Shown here piece by piece: positions 43,128 to 51,400 of a stretch of DNA of 64,000 nt. Source of the stretch: JASLDZ01 sp038226305 (GTDB taxonomy: Bacteria > Pseudomonadota > Alphaproteobacteria > Caulobacterales > Caulobacteraceae); contig JBBRQN010000007.1 in assembly GCA_038226305.1 (NCBI GenBank), forward strand, positions 1 through 64,000, read 5' to 3'. The stretch's first letter is position 1. The number at the start of each line of letters is the position of its first letter. Position numbers and translations under genes: made by a program. The notes beneath the pieces are model-generated. The model worked only from the letters and a program-made list of their open reading frames with translations, did not search any database and had not been told where the DNA came from.

Positions 43128-44288
43128 TCAGGGCGCTGACGGCGGCGCGGCCTCTCCAAACGGGGCCGCCACCTCCAGCAGGCGCTGCGCCAGCTTGCCC
43201 GCGAACGCTTCGGTGTAGTGCTGCATGTCGTCTGCGAGGGAGAAGTCCACGCCGAGTTGCTTCACGAGCCAGGCCGTCTCCCAGTGGGGGATGCGCTGCT
43301 CGCGGCACAGCTCCGCCACGGTCTTGTTGAACCCTCCCGCCCAATTGATGGGTCGCCCATCCGGCGTGTAGATGTTGGGGCTGGTGCAGACGCAGAGGCG
43401 TTTCGCGCCCAGCTCGCGATCGAGCCTGAGCAGCGACTCGGACATCTGTTCGGGCGTCGTCCGTTCCCCTCGCGCACCGCGGATGATGTCGCGCATCAGG
43501 GGGAAATCCACGCCCGCCCTCGGCAAAAGCTCGAGGAGCTGTTCGGCGTTCCGCTGGCGCAGATCGTCCACCAGGCGCAGCAGGCCGTGGGCATACCAGT
43601 CGATCCCGATGCGCTCCGCCTCCCGGTCGTAGGCCTTCAGGGGATTGAGCAGCAGGTCGTTGATCTGCCCCCGGTTCAGGCACACGCCCTCGAACACGAT
43701 CTCCACATCCGAGTTGAACTCGAACAGCGCGAGGTCGAGGTCGGCGGTCACCGTGGCGAAGTCCGCGCAGGGGGGGGAATCCCGCAGCGCCATCGGCTGC
43801 AGCTCCAGAGCGATCGGGGTCCGGTTCCGGTGGAAGTCCAGGAACTGCAGGGCCTCGCGCGGCGTGTAGATCACCGCCTGCCGGCCCCAGGCGAGATCGA
43901 CCTCGCTGGCAGCGGCGGCCGCATCCATCGCCTCGTGCAGGTTGCAGGTGCCCAGCGCCAGCGTCTTGGGGCTGATCGCCCCGACGCTCACCTCGTAGCG
44001 GCGCCCGTTGGTGGCAGGATCGGACCCGTCGCTCGACGAGAACCGGACCCAGTGCAGCCAGTGGGAATAGCGCCCCCCGCCCGCCTCCACGATCGCCCCG
44101 TGCTGGGCATGGCGCGGCCCCAGCGGCCTGCCGTCCTCCCAAAGCTCGATGCGGGAGGCGTAGGGGGTTTCGGGGGTGTTGGTCTGGGGTGCGAAGGCTT
44201 CCGGCACATGCGCGAGCCGCTCATGGCCCTCGCCCACCATGAACGGCCGTTCCAGCGTCAGGCGCTCCGGCGCACGCGTCGGCGTCAT
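43128..44288 (-). CDS. SGNH-like protein with one YEDG/GGGRYSHW domain (paralogue 4, variant active site)
   Basis: A 386-residue protein. The recurring domain is at residues about 15–101 (IELWEDGRPLGPRH, GGGRYSHW, FSSSDGSDPATNGRRY). In the C-terminal domain the front motif is GTCNL (Cys115) rather than GGCHM, so the histidine after the cysteine is Asn. EFNSDVEIVFEG replaces the TAHTD block, while SPNIYTPDGR and DMQH (Asp354…His357) are kept. It is convergent with paralogue 3 and divergent from the domain-bearing methyltransferase. The start is the ATG at 44288; an upstream in-frame extension carries no homology to the paralogues. Confidence 0.6.
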   Translation of the reverse strand: MTPTRAPERLTLERPFMVGEGHERLAHVPEAFAPQTNTPETPYASRIELWEDGRPLGPRHAQHGAIVEAGGGRYSHWLHWVRFSSSDGSDPATNGRRYEVSVGAISPKTLALGTCNLHEAMDAAAAASEVDLAWGRQAVIYTPREALQFLDFHRNRTPIALELQPMALRDSPPCADFATVTADLDLALFEFNSDVEIVFEGVCLNRGQINDLLLNPLKAYDREAERIGIDWYAHGLLRLVDDLRQRNAEQLLELLPRAGVDFPLMRDIIRGARGERTTPEQMSESLLRLDRELGAKRLCVCTSPNIYTPDGRPINWAGGFNKTVAELCREQRIPHWETAWLVKQLGVDFSLADDMQHYTEAFAGKLAQRLLEVAAPFGEAAPPSAP

Positions 44289-44420
44289 CGCTCCCAAAAC
44301 TCCGGCTCCGTTACACGACTCTGCCCGCCTCCGACTGATTCCACACCGCTTCGCGGATGAACAGCGCACGCACGCCGCGCAGGCGCTTTGCAGCGGAGGG
44401 AGCGCTCGCTAAGAGACCTC

Positions 44421-45512
44421 ATGCGTCAGATCGAGCTGGACCTATCGCCGCGCGAGATGAAGCCCAACGGAGGCTTCGGGTGGACGGTGCATCTGCACCA
44501 CACCGTGGCCCTGGGCGACGACAGCCTCAACAACGAGCGCTCGACCCTGCAGCTCTTCGAGGACGGCCAGCTCCTTGGCCCCGCCCATGCCGGCCATGAG
44601 GAGATCCGCACTCAGGGCGGCGGCCGTCACGCCCATTGGCAGGACACGCTGTATTTCTCGACGTCCGACAACGCCGATCCCAGGACGTCGGGGCGGCGCT
44701 ACAGCATCCGGGCGGAGCGTCGCCAGCAGACCATCAAGGCCGAGCCCGTCGCGGTGGATCGCGCACCCCTGCGCTGCCCCTGCTGCGGGTTCTCGACCCA
44801 CCTCAAGCCGTTCCAGATCCGCAAGGATTTCGACGGCCAGATCACCGCCATCGAGGTTTGCGCCTTCTGCACCGCCCTCGTGAACCGCACGGCCCTGGAG
44901 CGGGCCTTCGCCGATCGCCATGCCGACCTGAAGTATCAGGAGGACGGCTCGGTCCACGTCTACGGGGGCGACCGGGATGACGCCCACATCCGCCAGCAGA
45001 TGGAGTCGTGCCGGGGCACGCTGCAGGTGCTGCTCAACGATGCTCGCACGCCCGTGCCCCGCGGCACGGCGGTGGACCTGGGGGCCGGCGCCGGCTTCCT
45101 CGCCGCCGCCGCCTGCGATTACTTCGACGATGTGTGGGCGCTGGAGATCAACCACGCCACGCTCGGCGCCACGCGTTCGCGGCTCGGCCTCGACGGCGTG
45201 CTGAAGATCGGCCGCACCCTGGACGAGGTGCCGGGCAAGGTCAGCGTCGTCATGGCCTGGCATGCGCTCGAGCATCTGCCCGACCTCTGGTCCATCGGCC
45301 TCGAAGTCGCCGAGAAGCTGGAGGAGGGCGGCGTGTTCTACTGGCAGGTGCCCATGTTCAAGGACGACTACGTCGTGCCGGGGCACTACACGTTCCTGAA
45401 CGAATACTCGGCAAGCGTGTTCTCCGAGCGGATCGGCCTGACGCTGCAGGATGTGTGGCACGACATGGACTATCAGTTCATGACCTGCGTGGCCCGCAAG
45501 CTGGCCCCCTGA
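44421..45512 (+). CDS. Methyltransferase with N-terminal YEDG/GGGRYSHW domain and zinc ribbon
   Basis: A 363-residue three-part protein. The recurring domain is at about 15–97 (LQLFEDGQLLGPAH, GGGRHAHW, YFSTSDNADPRTSGRRY). A zinc ribbon follows (CPCC at 119–122 and CAFC at 147–150), then a class I SAM methyltransferase with VDLGAGAGF (218–226) and VVMAWHALEHLPD. It shows that the recurring module is not tied to the SGNH-like domain. The next gene, an acyl-AMP ligase, begins 23 nt downstream, so the two are likely co-transcribed. The acceptor is unknown; sugar or glycan O-methylation is plausible. Confidence 0.75.
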   Translation: MRQIELDLSPREMKPNGGFGWTVHLHHTVALGDDSLNNERSTLQLFEDGQLLGPAHAGHEEIRTQGGGRHAHWQDTLYFSTSDNADPRTSGRRYSIRAERRQQTIKAEPVAVDRAPLRCPCCGFSTHLKPFQIRKDFDGQITAIEVCAFCTALVNRTALERAFADRHADLKYQEDGSVHVYGGDRDDAHIRQQMESCRGTLQVLLNDARTPVPRGTAVDLGAGAGFLAAAACDYFDDVWALEINHATLGATRSRLGLDGVLKIGRTLDEVPGKVSVVMAWHALEHLPDLWSIGLEVAEKLEEGGVFYWQVPMFKDDYVVPGHYTFLNEYSASVFSERIGLTLQDVWHDMDYQFMTCVARKLAP

Positions 45513-45535
45513 CGGCGCAGGCGACGGCGACCTCG

Positions 45536-47200
45536 ATGCCCAACCGGTATCTGGAAGCCCTCCGGCGCCAGTTCCGCGCCACGCCGCAGCGGGTGTTCTG
45601 CCGCCAGATCGCCTCTGGCGGGCAGGAGACCATCATCACCTGGTCCGACCTCGAGCGAGGCTGCGCCGCGACCGTCGTCGCCCTGAACGGATCGGGCGCC
45701 CGGGCGGGCGGCGAGGTGCTGGTTTTCCTGCGCCATCGGCCCGAGCTCTATTCAGCCTTCTTCGGGGCCATGCTGGGCGGCTGGGCCCCCGCCTTCATGC
45801 CCTGCCCCTCGGCCAGGCAGGACGCGGGGCTCTACTGGAGCGCCCACGCCGAGCTTTTCCGCCGCATCCGCCCGGCCGCGGTGATCACCGACCGGGACAC
45901 GCTGCAGGGCATGCGGGAGGCCGGGCTCGACCTCTGCGGCGCGGCCGTGATCGAGGTGGAAGAGCTGGCGGCGGCATCGGGCGCCGCCTTGGCTCCCGGC
46001 GCTGAACGGTCGGGTTCCGACATCGCCTTCGTGCAGCACAGCTCGGGCACGACCGGCCTGAAGAAGGGTGTGGCGCTCAGCTTCGACGCCGTCGTGGCGC
46101 AGGTCGATGCCTATGCCGGGTCGCTCGGCCTCGGACCGCAGGACGTCATCGTGTCGTGGCTGCCGCTGTACCACGACATGGGGCTGATCGCCTGCCTGGT
46201 GCTGCCCGCCATGCTGGGGGTGGAGATCGTGCATCTCGACCCCTTCGCCTGGGTGGCCGAGCCGCATAGCCTGTTCGAACAGATCGAGCGAAGGCGCGGC
46301 ACCCTGTGCTGGATGCCCAATTTCGCCTTCGAGCATCTGGCCGCCCTCGTGCCGTCGGGAGGGCGCCGCTACGACCTCGCCTCGGTGCGGGCCTTCATCG
46401 ACTGCTCGGAGATGTGCCGCCCCGCCAGCCTCGACCGCTTCCAGGCCGCCTTCGCTGCGGATGGGGTGCGGCCGCAGGCGATGCAGTGCTGCTATGCCCT
46501 GGCCGAGGCCGTCTTCGCCGTGGCGCAGACGCCCCTCGCCGCGCCACCCCGCCGCCTGCGCGCCGCCTCGGCCTCGCTGCACAGAGGCCTGCCCGTGCGC
46601 GAACCCCGCGACGGCGAGCCTGCGACGGAGCTTCTGGAGGCCGGGCCGCCCCTGCCCGGCATGAGCGTGCGCATCGTCGATGCAGACCGTCAGCCGATGC
46701 CCGACGGCGCCGTGGGCGAGATCGAGCTGTCCGCGACCTACCTGTTCTCCGGCTATCAGGGCGAGCCCGAACGCACGGCTGCGAAGCTGCGAGGCGGGGC
46801 GTTCGCCACCGGCGATCTCGGCTTTCTTCATGACGGTCGGCTCTATGTGCTCGGCCGGATGGATGACCTGATCGTCGTCAACGGTCGCAACCTCTACGCC
46901 CACGAGGTGGAGGCGGAACTGAGCCGGGTCGAGGGCGTCAAGCCGGGCCGGGTGGTGGCGGTGGGCGTGGTGGACGAGCGGATCGGCAGCCAGGGCCTGG
47001 TGGTGATCGCCGAGCGGGCCGACGGTTCGCCCGTGGCGGACCGCGACCTGCGCCGTGCCGTCGCCGAGACGCTCAACACCCTGTTCGCGGTCGTGCCCCG
47101 GCAGGTGAAGCTGGTGGAAGCCGGGTGGCTCGTGAAGACCACCAGCGGCAAGATCAGCCGCAAGGAGAACCTCGCCCGCCTGCTGGGAGACTCCGGGTGA
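45536..47200 (+). CDS. Fatty-acyl-AMP-ligase-like acyl-activating enzyme
   Basis: A 554-residue ANL-superfamily enzyme. The P-loop HSSGTTGLKKGV is at 168–179, LPLYHDMGLI is the motif typical of fatty acyl-AMP ligases, and ATGDLGFLHDG with GRMDDLIVVNGRNLYAHE and the C-terminal lysine in TTSGKISRKEN complete the family set. FAAL-type enzymes adenylate an acid and pass it to an ACP rather than to CoA. Two ACP genes are in the same cluster. The ATG at 45536 gives the full N-terminal domain. The acyl substrate cannot be read from sequence. Confidence 0.85.
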   Translation: MPNRYLEALRRQFRATPQRVFCRQIASGGQETIITWSDLERGCAATVVALNGSGARAGGEVLVFLRHRPELYSAFFGAMLGGWAPAFMPCPSARQDAGLYWSAHAELFRRIRPAAVITDRDTLQGMREAGLDLCGAAVIEVEELAAASGAALAPGAERSGSDIAFVQHSSGTTGLKKGVALSFDAVVAQVDAYAGSLGLGPQDVIVSWLPLYHDMGLIACLVLPAMLGVEIVHLDPFAWVAEPHSLFEQIERRRGTLCWMPNFAFEHLAALVPSGGRRYDLASVRAFIDCSEMCRPASLDRFQAAFAADGVRPQAMQCCYALAEAVFAVAQTPLAAPPRRLRAASASLHRGLPVREPRDGEPATELLEAGPPLPGMSVRIVDADRQPMPDGAVGEIELSATYLFSGYQGEPERTAAKLRGGAFATGDLGFLHDGRLYVLGRMDDLIVVNGRNLYAHEVEAELSRVEGVKPGRVVAVGVVDERIGSQGLVVIAERADGSPVADRDLRRAVAETLNTLFAVVPRQVKLVEAGWLVKTTSGKISRKENLARLLGDSG

Positions 47201-47254
47201 CGCCCCGCCGTCGCCCCTCTGGCGGCCGGACCGCGCCCGTCGCATAGACCCGCC

Positions 47255-48463
47255 ATGCAGTCCCGCCGCGTCGCCGTCTTCGGCAACATGAACAACTATC
47301 CCGTGATCCTGGCCGAGGGTCTGCGCGCGATCGGCTGCGAGGTGGACCTTTACGTCTGTCGTGCAGAGGCCATGCACCGCCCCGAAAGCCGAGACCCGTC
47401 TCTCGCGGGCGGCTATCCCGACTGGATCCACGACGTCTCCGCCGTCACGGAGGGGGACTTCGCGCAGAAGACGAAAGCGTTCCTGGACCTCGTCGGCAGC
47501 CTGCGGGCCAAGGCCTACGACCTGTACGTGCTGAACGACTTCGGCATCAGCCTGTCGGAGTACCTGCCCCTGCCGCAGGTGGCCTTCCTGACGGGATCGG
47601 ACATCACCTATCTCGCGAGCTTCGACTCCCTGAACCTGCGCAGCCATGCCTGGCAGCCGGAGTTCCGTCGCTCGCTGGAGGGGGCGTGGTCGGTGCGCCG
47701 GTTCGGCGACTACGTCCTGCGCCAGCGGTTCGGCCTGCAGCGCGCCACCATCGTCTGCGGGGCGGCGCCCGGGCTGATGCCCGACGCGGATGCGATCCTC
47801 GACTCCATCGGCGTGCCGCAGGAGCGGCGCCAGTACCTGCCCCTGTCCGACACCGGGCGTGTGACGCCTGCGCCCTGGCCCCCCGCTGAGCGGCTGACGA
47901 TCCTCAACGGCGCGCGCATCCAGTGGATGCAGACGGCGGACGAGGCCTATTCCTCCACCGACCTCAAGGGCACCGACCGGCTGATCCAGGGCTTCGCCGC
48001 CTATCGCAAGGCGGGCGGCGGGGGCGAGCTCCGCATGGTGCGCAAGGGGCCGGACGTGGCGGCGGCCGAGGGGTTGATCGCCACGCTGGGCGTGGGCGAT
48101 GCCGTCACCTGGCTCGACCCCATGCCGCTGGAAGCCTACCGCGGCGAGGTGGCGCGCGCCCACATCGTCTGCGACGGCATCGGCTGTTGCGCCGGCATGG
48201 TCACTCGCGACGGTTGCGCCCAGGGGCGCCCGGTGCTGGGCGCGCTCGGCAATGCGGAGTGGGAACCGGTGCTCGGAGAGGCCATGCCCGGCTTGGAGGC
48301 GCATGACGCCGCGGCGGTGTCGGAACGGCTGCTGTGGGCCGACCGCAATCCGCAGGGCCTGCGCGAGATGGGGGCGGCCGCGCGCCATTTCGTGGAGCGC
48401 GTCATGGCGCCCGAACAGGTCGCCAGGCGCATTATCGAGCTGACGTCGGCGCTGGAAGCCTGA
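47255..48463 (+). CDS. Glycosyltransferase of the GT4/GT-B type
   Basis: A 402-residue protein. A Rossmann-like start (RRVAVFGNMNNYPVILAEGL) and a C-terminal half with RLIQGFAAYRK, VTWLDPMPLEAY and VCDGIGCCAGMVTRDGCAQGRPVLG fit a GT-B glycosyltransferase, although the usual E-x7-E sugar-nucleotide motif is not clear. No membrane helix is seen. It lies between the acyl-AMP ligase and the convergent AsnB–glycosyltransferase fusion, 54 bp after the former. Donor and acceptor are unknown. Confidence 0.65.
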   Translation: MQSRRVAVFGNMNNYPVILAEGLRAIGCEVDLYVCRAEAMHRPESRDPSLAGGYPDWIHDVSAVTEGDFAQKTKAFLDLVGSLRAKAYDLYVLNDFGISLSEYLPLPQVAFLTGSDITYLASFDSLNLRSHAWQPEFRRSLEGAWSVRRFGDYVLRQRFGLQRATIVCGAAPGLMPDADAILDSIGVPQERRQYLPLSDTGRVTPAPWPPAERLTILNGARIQWMQTADEAYSSTDLKGTDRLIQGFAAYRKAGGGGELRMVRKGPDVAAAEGLIATLGVGDAVTWLDPMPLEAYRGEVARAHIVCDGIGCCAGMVTRDGCAQGRPVLGALGNAEWEPVLGEAMPGLEAHDAAAVSERLLWADRNPQGLREMGAAARHFVERVMAPEQVARRIIELTSALEA

Positions 48464-48467
48464 CGCC

Positions 48468-51400
48468 TCAGCCCACCACCGCCCGCAGGCGGCGCATCAG
48501 GGCGGACTTGGCCCGGCTGGCGAAGCTGCGCGGTTGCGGCGTCACGGCGATGGCGGCGTCGGCCGCGAGCGCGTGGTGCTCCGCCCGCTCCTGTGCGGCC
48601 CGGGCCTCGGCTGCGGTTTCTGCGTCGCGCGCGGCTTCTTCCGCCAGAAGCCCGCGTTCGGCTTCCGGGTCGAAGGCGGCGGCGGCGGTCACGGCGGCGG
48701 GGCTGTTGGCCACCCTGAGATAGCCCTCCACCATCCGCTCCATGTCGAAGTTCTCGCGCACATGGCGCAGGCCCGCCTCGCCCATGCGGGTGCGCAGGGC
48801 CGGGTCGTTGAGGATGCGCAGGGCCTGCGCCGCGAGGCCGGCATGGTCGCGCGGCTCGGCGAAGAGGCCGCTGATCTCGGGCGGGGCCACGACGGGCGCG
48901 CTGCCCACGCGGGTGGACACCACGGGGGTGCCCATGGCCTGCGCTTCCATGAGGACGTTCGGCATCCCCTCCACGTGCGAGGTGAGCATGACGAGGCTGG
49001 CGAGCTTCATCACGCCCCGCACATCGTCGCGGCGGCCGGGCAGGAGCAGCTTCTCGGTGAGACCGAGCTCGGCGGCGCGACGCTCCACCTCGGGCATCAT
49101 GGGGCCTGCGCCCACCAGCACGAACACCACGTCGGGTCGCGCCTTGGCGATCTCGGCGCAGGCCTCCACGAACACCAGGGGACCCTTCTCGGCGGTGAGG
49201 CGCATCACCGAGAGGATGAACGGGGCGTCCTGCGGCAGGGCGAGCTCGCGCCGCGTCTCCGCCAGCTCTTCGGGCGTGGGCACGGCGAAGGTCTCGGGCG
49301 GCAGAGCGTTGTGGATCGTGGTGACCTGCGCAGGCGCAAGGCCGATCCAGGCGGCGTAGTCGTCGTTGGCGTGGGCGCTGTTCCCGCAGAAGCGCACCCG
49401 CGGCGAGCGCGCCAGGGCGCGGTAGCCCGGCAGGTACCAGTCCCGATACAGGTGCGGCACGTGGCTGGGGTTCACGCTGCGGAACGACAGCACCACCCGC
49501 GGGATGTCCGCGATGTGGGCCGAAACGCCGGTGATCAGGTTGGTGAGGTCCAGCTGGGCGAACACTGCCTTGGGCTGCAGCAGCCGCAGGGCCGTCGTCA
49601 GCTCGAACAGGGGGCCCTTCTCGGGCAGGAAGTCCACGATCGGCTGGCTGATGGGCGTGGGGGCCTCGCGCCACACGCGCAGCTGGTCGAACACGCTCAT
49701 CTTGGTGGCGTCGAACAGCTTCACCCCGGTGCCGTCCAGGAGGTGGCGATAGTGGGCGTTGGCACCGAACAGGGGCTCGAAGGTGACGAAGGTCACGTCG
49801 TAGCCCTTCGCCTGCAGGCCGGCCGCGAGATAGGCCCACTGCCGCTCGGCCCCGCCCGGCGCGAAGCTGTGGGTGCAGACCACGACGGGATCACCCGGCT
49901 TCAACGCCACGTCCGGGGCGGAGAGGGTGGCGAGGCGCGCTCGCAGGTCCACCAGCGCCTCTTCGGATGAGCGCTTCTTCGGGAGGGCGCGGCGCATGGG
50001 GATCGCCACGTCTTCGGGAAAGGCGTTGGGCGTGACGCGGTATGTGGCGCTCTCGAACCGCGACGGATCCGTCGGTGAGAACAGCAGCGCCCGGTTCCAG
50101 ATGGAGTAGCGGCCGCGGCCCTTCTCCTGGATGTCGAGGTGAGAGGTGGGGATGGGGGGCAGCTGGCGGTCGTCTTCCCAGATCACCTCGGCGGCGCTCA
50201 TCTCGCGATCCTGCTCGAAGGCGAATTCCATGCTGTGGGCGAGGCCCACGTTGGGCATGGTGACGTTGATGGGCAGGCTGTCGGCGCCGTCCACCCGCAT
50301 CGTCAGCGTGGCGGCCGCCTCGCGCGCGGCGGCCACGGTGGGGTGGGCGGCGGCGTCGGGCGGTCCGAGGGTGATGTCCACCGAGGCGCCGAACTCCCAC
50401 GGATGCGGGAAGACGAGGCGCGACACGCCGAGTTTCGAGAACTTCTCGTACTCCGCGTAGTCGAAGCTCTTGGCGGAATCGGAGTCCGAGAACAGGAGGA
50501 TGCCGTCCTTCAGCTCGGCGGCCTTGCGCAGCGTATCCTCGTCCAGGGGCTGGCCCCAGTCGGGGATCACGATGGGGGCGGCCTCGCCCAGATCGGCCGA
50601 GAGGTCGTTGCCGGTCGCCTGCGCATCCTCCTTCAGGATCGAGAGGATCAGCTCGGGCGGCAGGGCGCGGGGCGGGGTGGGGGTGGAGTCCGCATCGTCG
50701 CGTTGGCCCACGAAGGCCCCTGCGCCCACCGGGAAGAAGTTCATCACGCTGCGGCCCGACGAGCCCACCGAGGCGCTGCCTTCGGCCGAAAGGTCGGGCA
50801 ACTCAGCAGGCCGGCCGCGCAGCCACGACTCCAGGATCGCCACCGACCACACCTGATATGGCGCGAACGAGCCCTCCGATCGCTGGCGCTGCATGAACTC
50901 GCGCACGCGCTGGCCGCCGATCATGGAGGCGAGGCGGCTGTCGTCGCTCTCGATCAGGCGGGAGGTCTCGCCCAGGAGGTCCGAGCCCGCCCAGTCGGCC
51001 ATCGGCAGGCCGAAGCCGCGCTTGGGAAGGTCGATCAGCTCCCGCGGCAGGTAGCGGTAGGCCACCTCCTTCAGCACCTTCTTGCCGATCTGGCCCTGCA
51101 CCAGCACGTCATTGGGCAGGCGTTCGGCGAAGCGGGCGAGGGTGCGGTCGAGGAAGGGCGTGCGCACCTCCAGCGAGCGTTGCATGCTCATGCGGTCGAC
51201 CTTCGCCAGCACGGCGCCGGGCATGTAGTTCTCGACGTCGCTCCTGCGCATGCCCGCCAGAAGATCGGGCTCCGCGTTCAGCTCGCCCTGCAGGTCGTGG
51301 AGGAGCTCGAGGTAGCTCTCGGGTAGGAAGCCCAGGAGCTTGCGCACGTGTTCGCGCCCGGCGATCAGCACCCGGGCGTCGGAGTAGTAGAGGGCGCCGG

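Noticed and set aside
40502..43159. An 885-codon open frame antisense to two SGNH-like genes
   Set aside because: The plus strand carries conserved paralogues with shared motifs; the reverse frame is His/Arg/Gly-rich with no motif.
45752..48388. An 878-codon open frame antisense to the acyl-AMP ligase and glycosyltransferase genes
   Set aside because: It crosses two unrelated real genes and shows no domain of its own.
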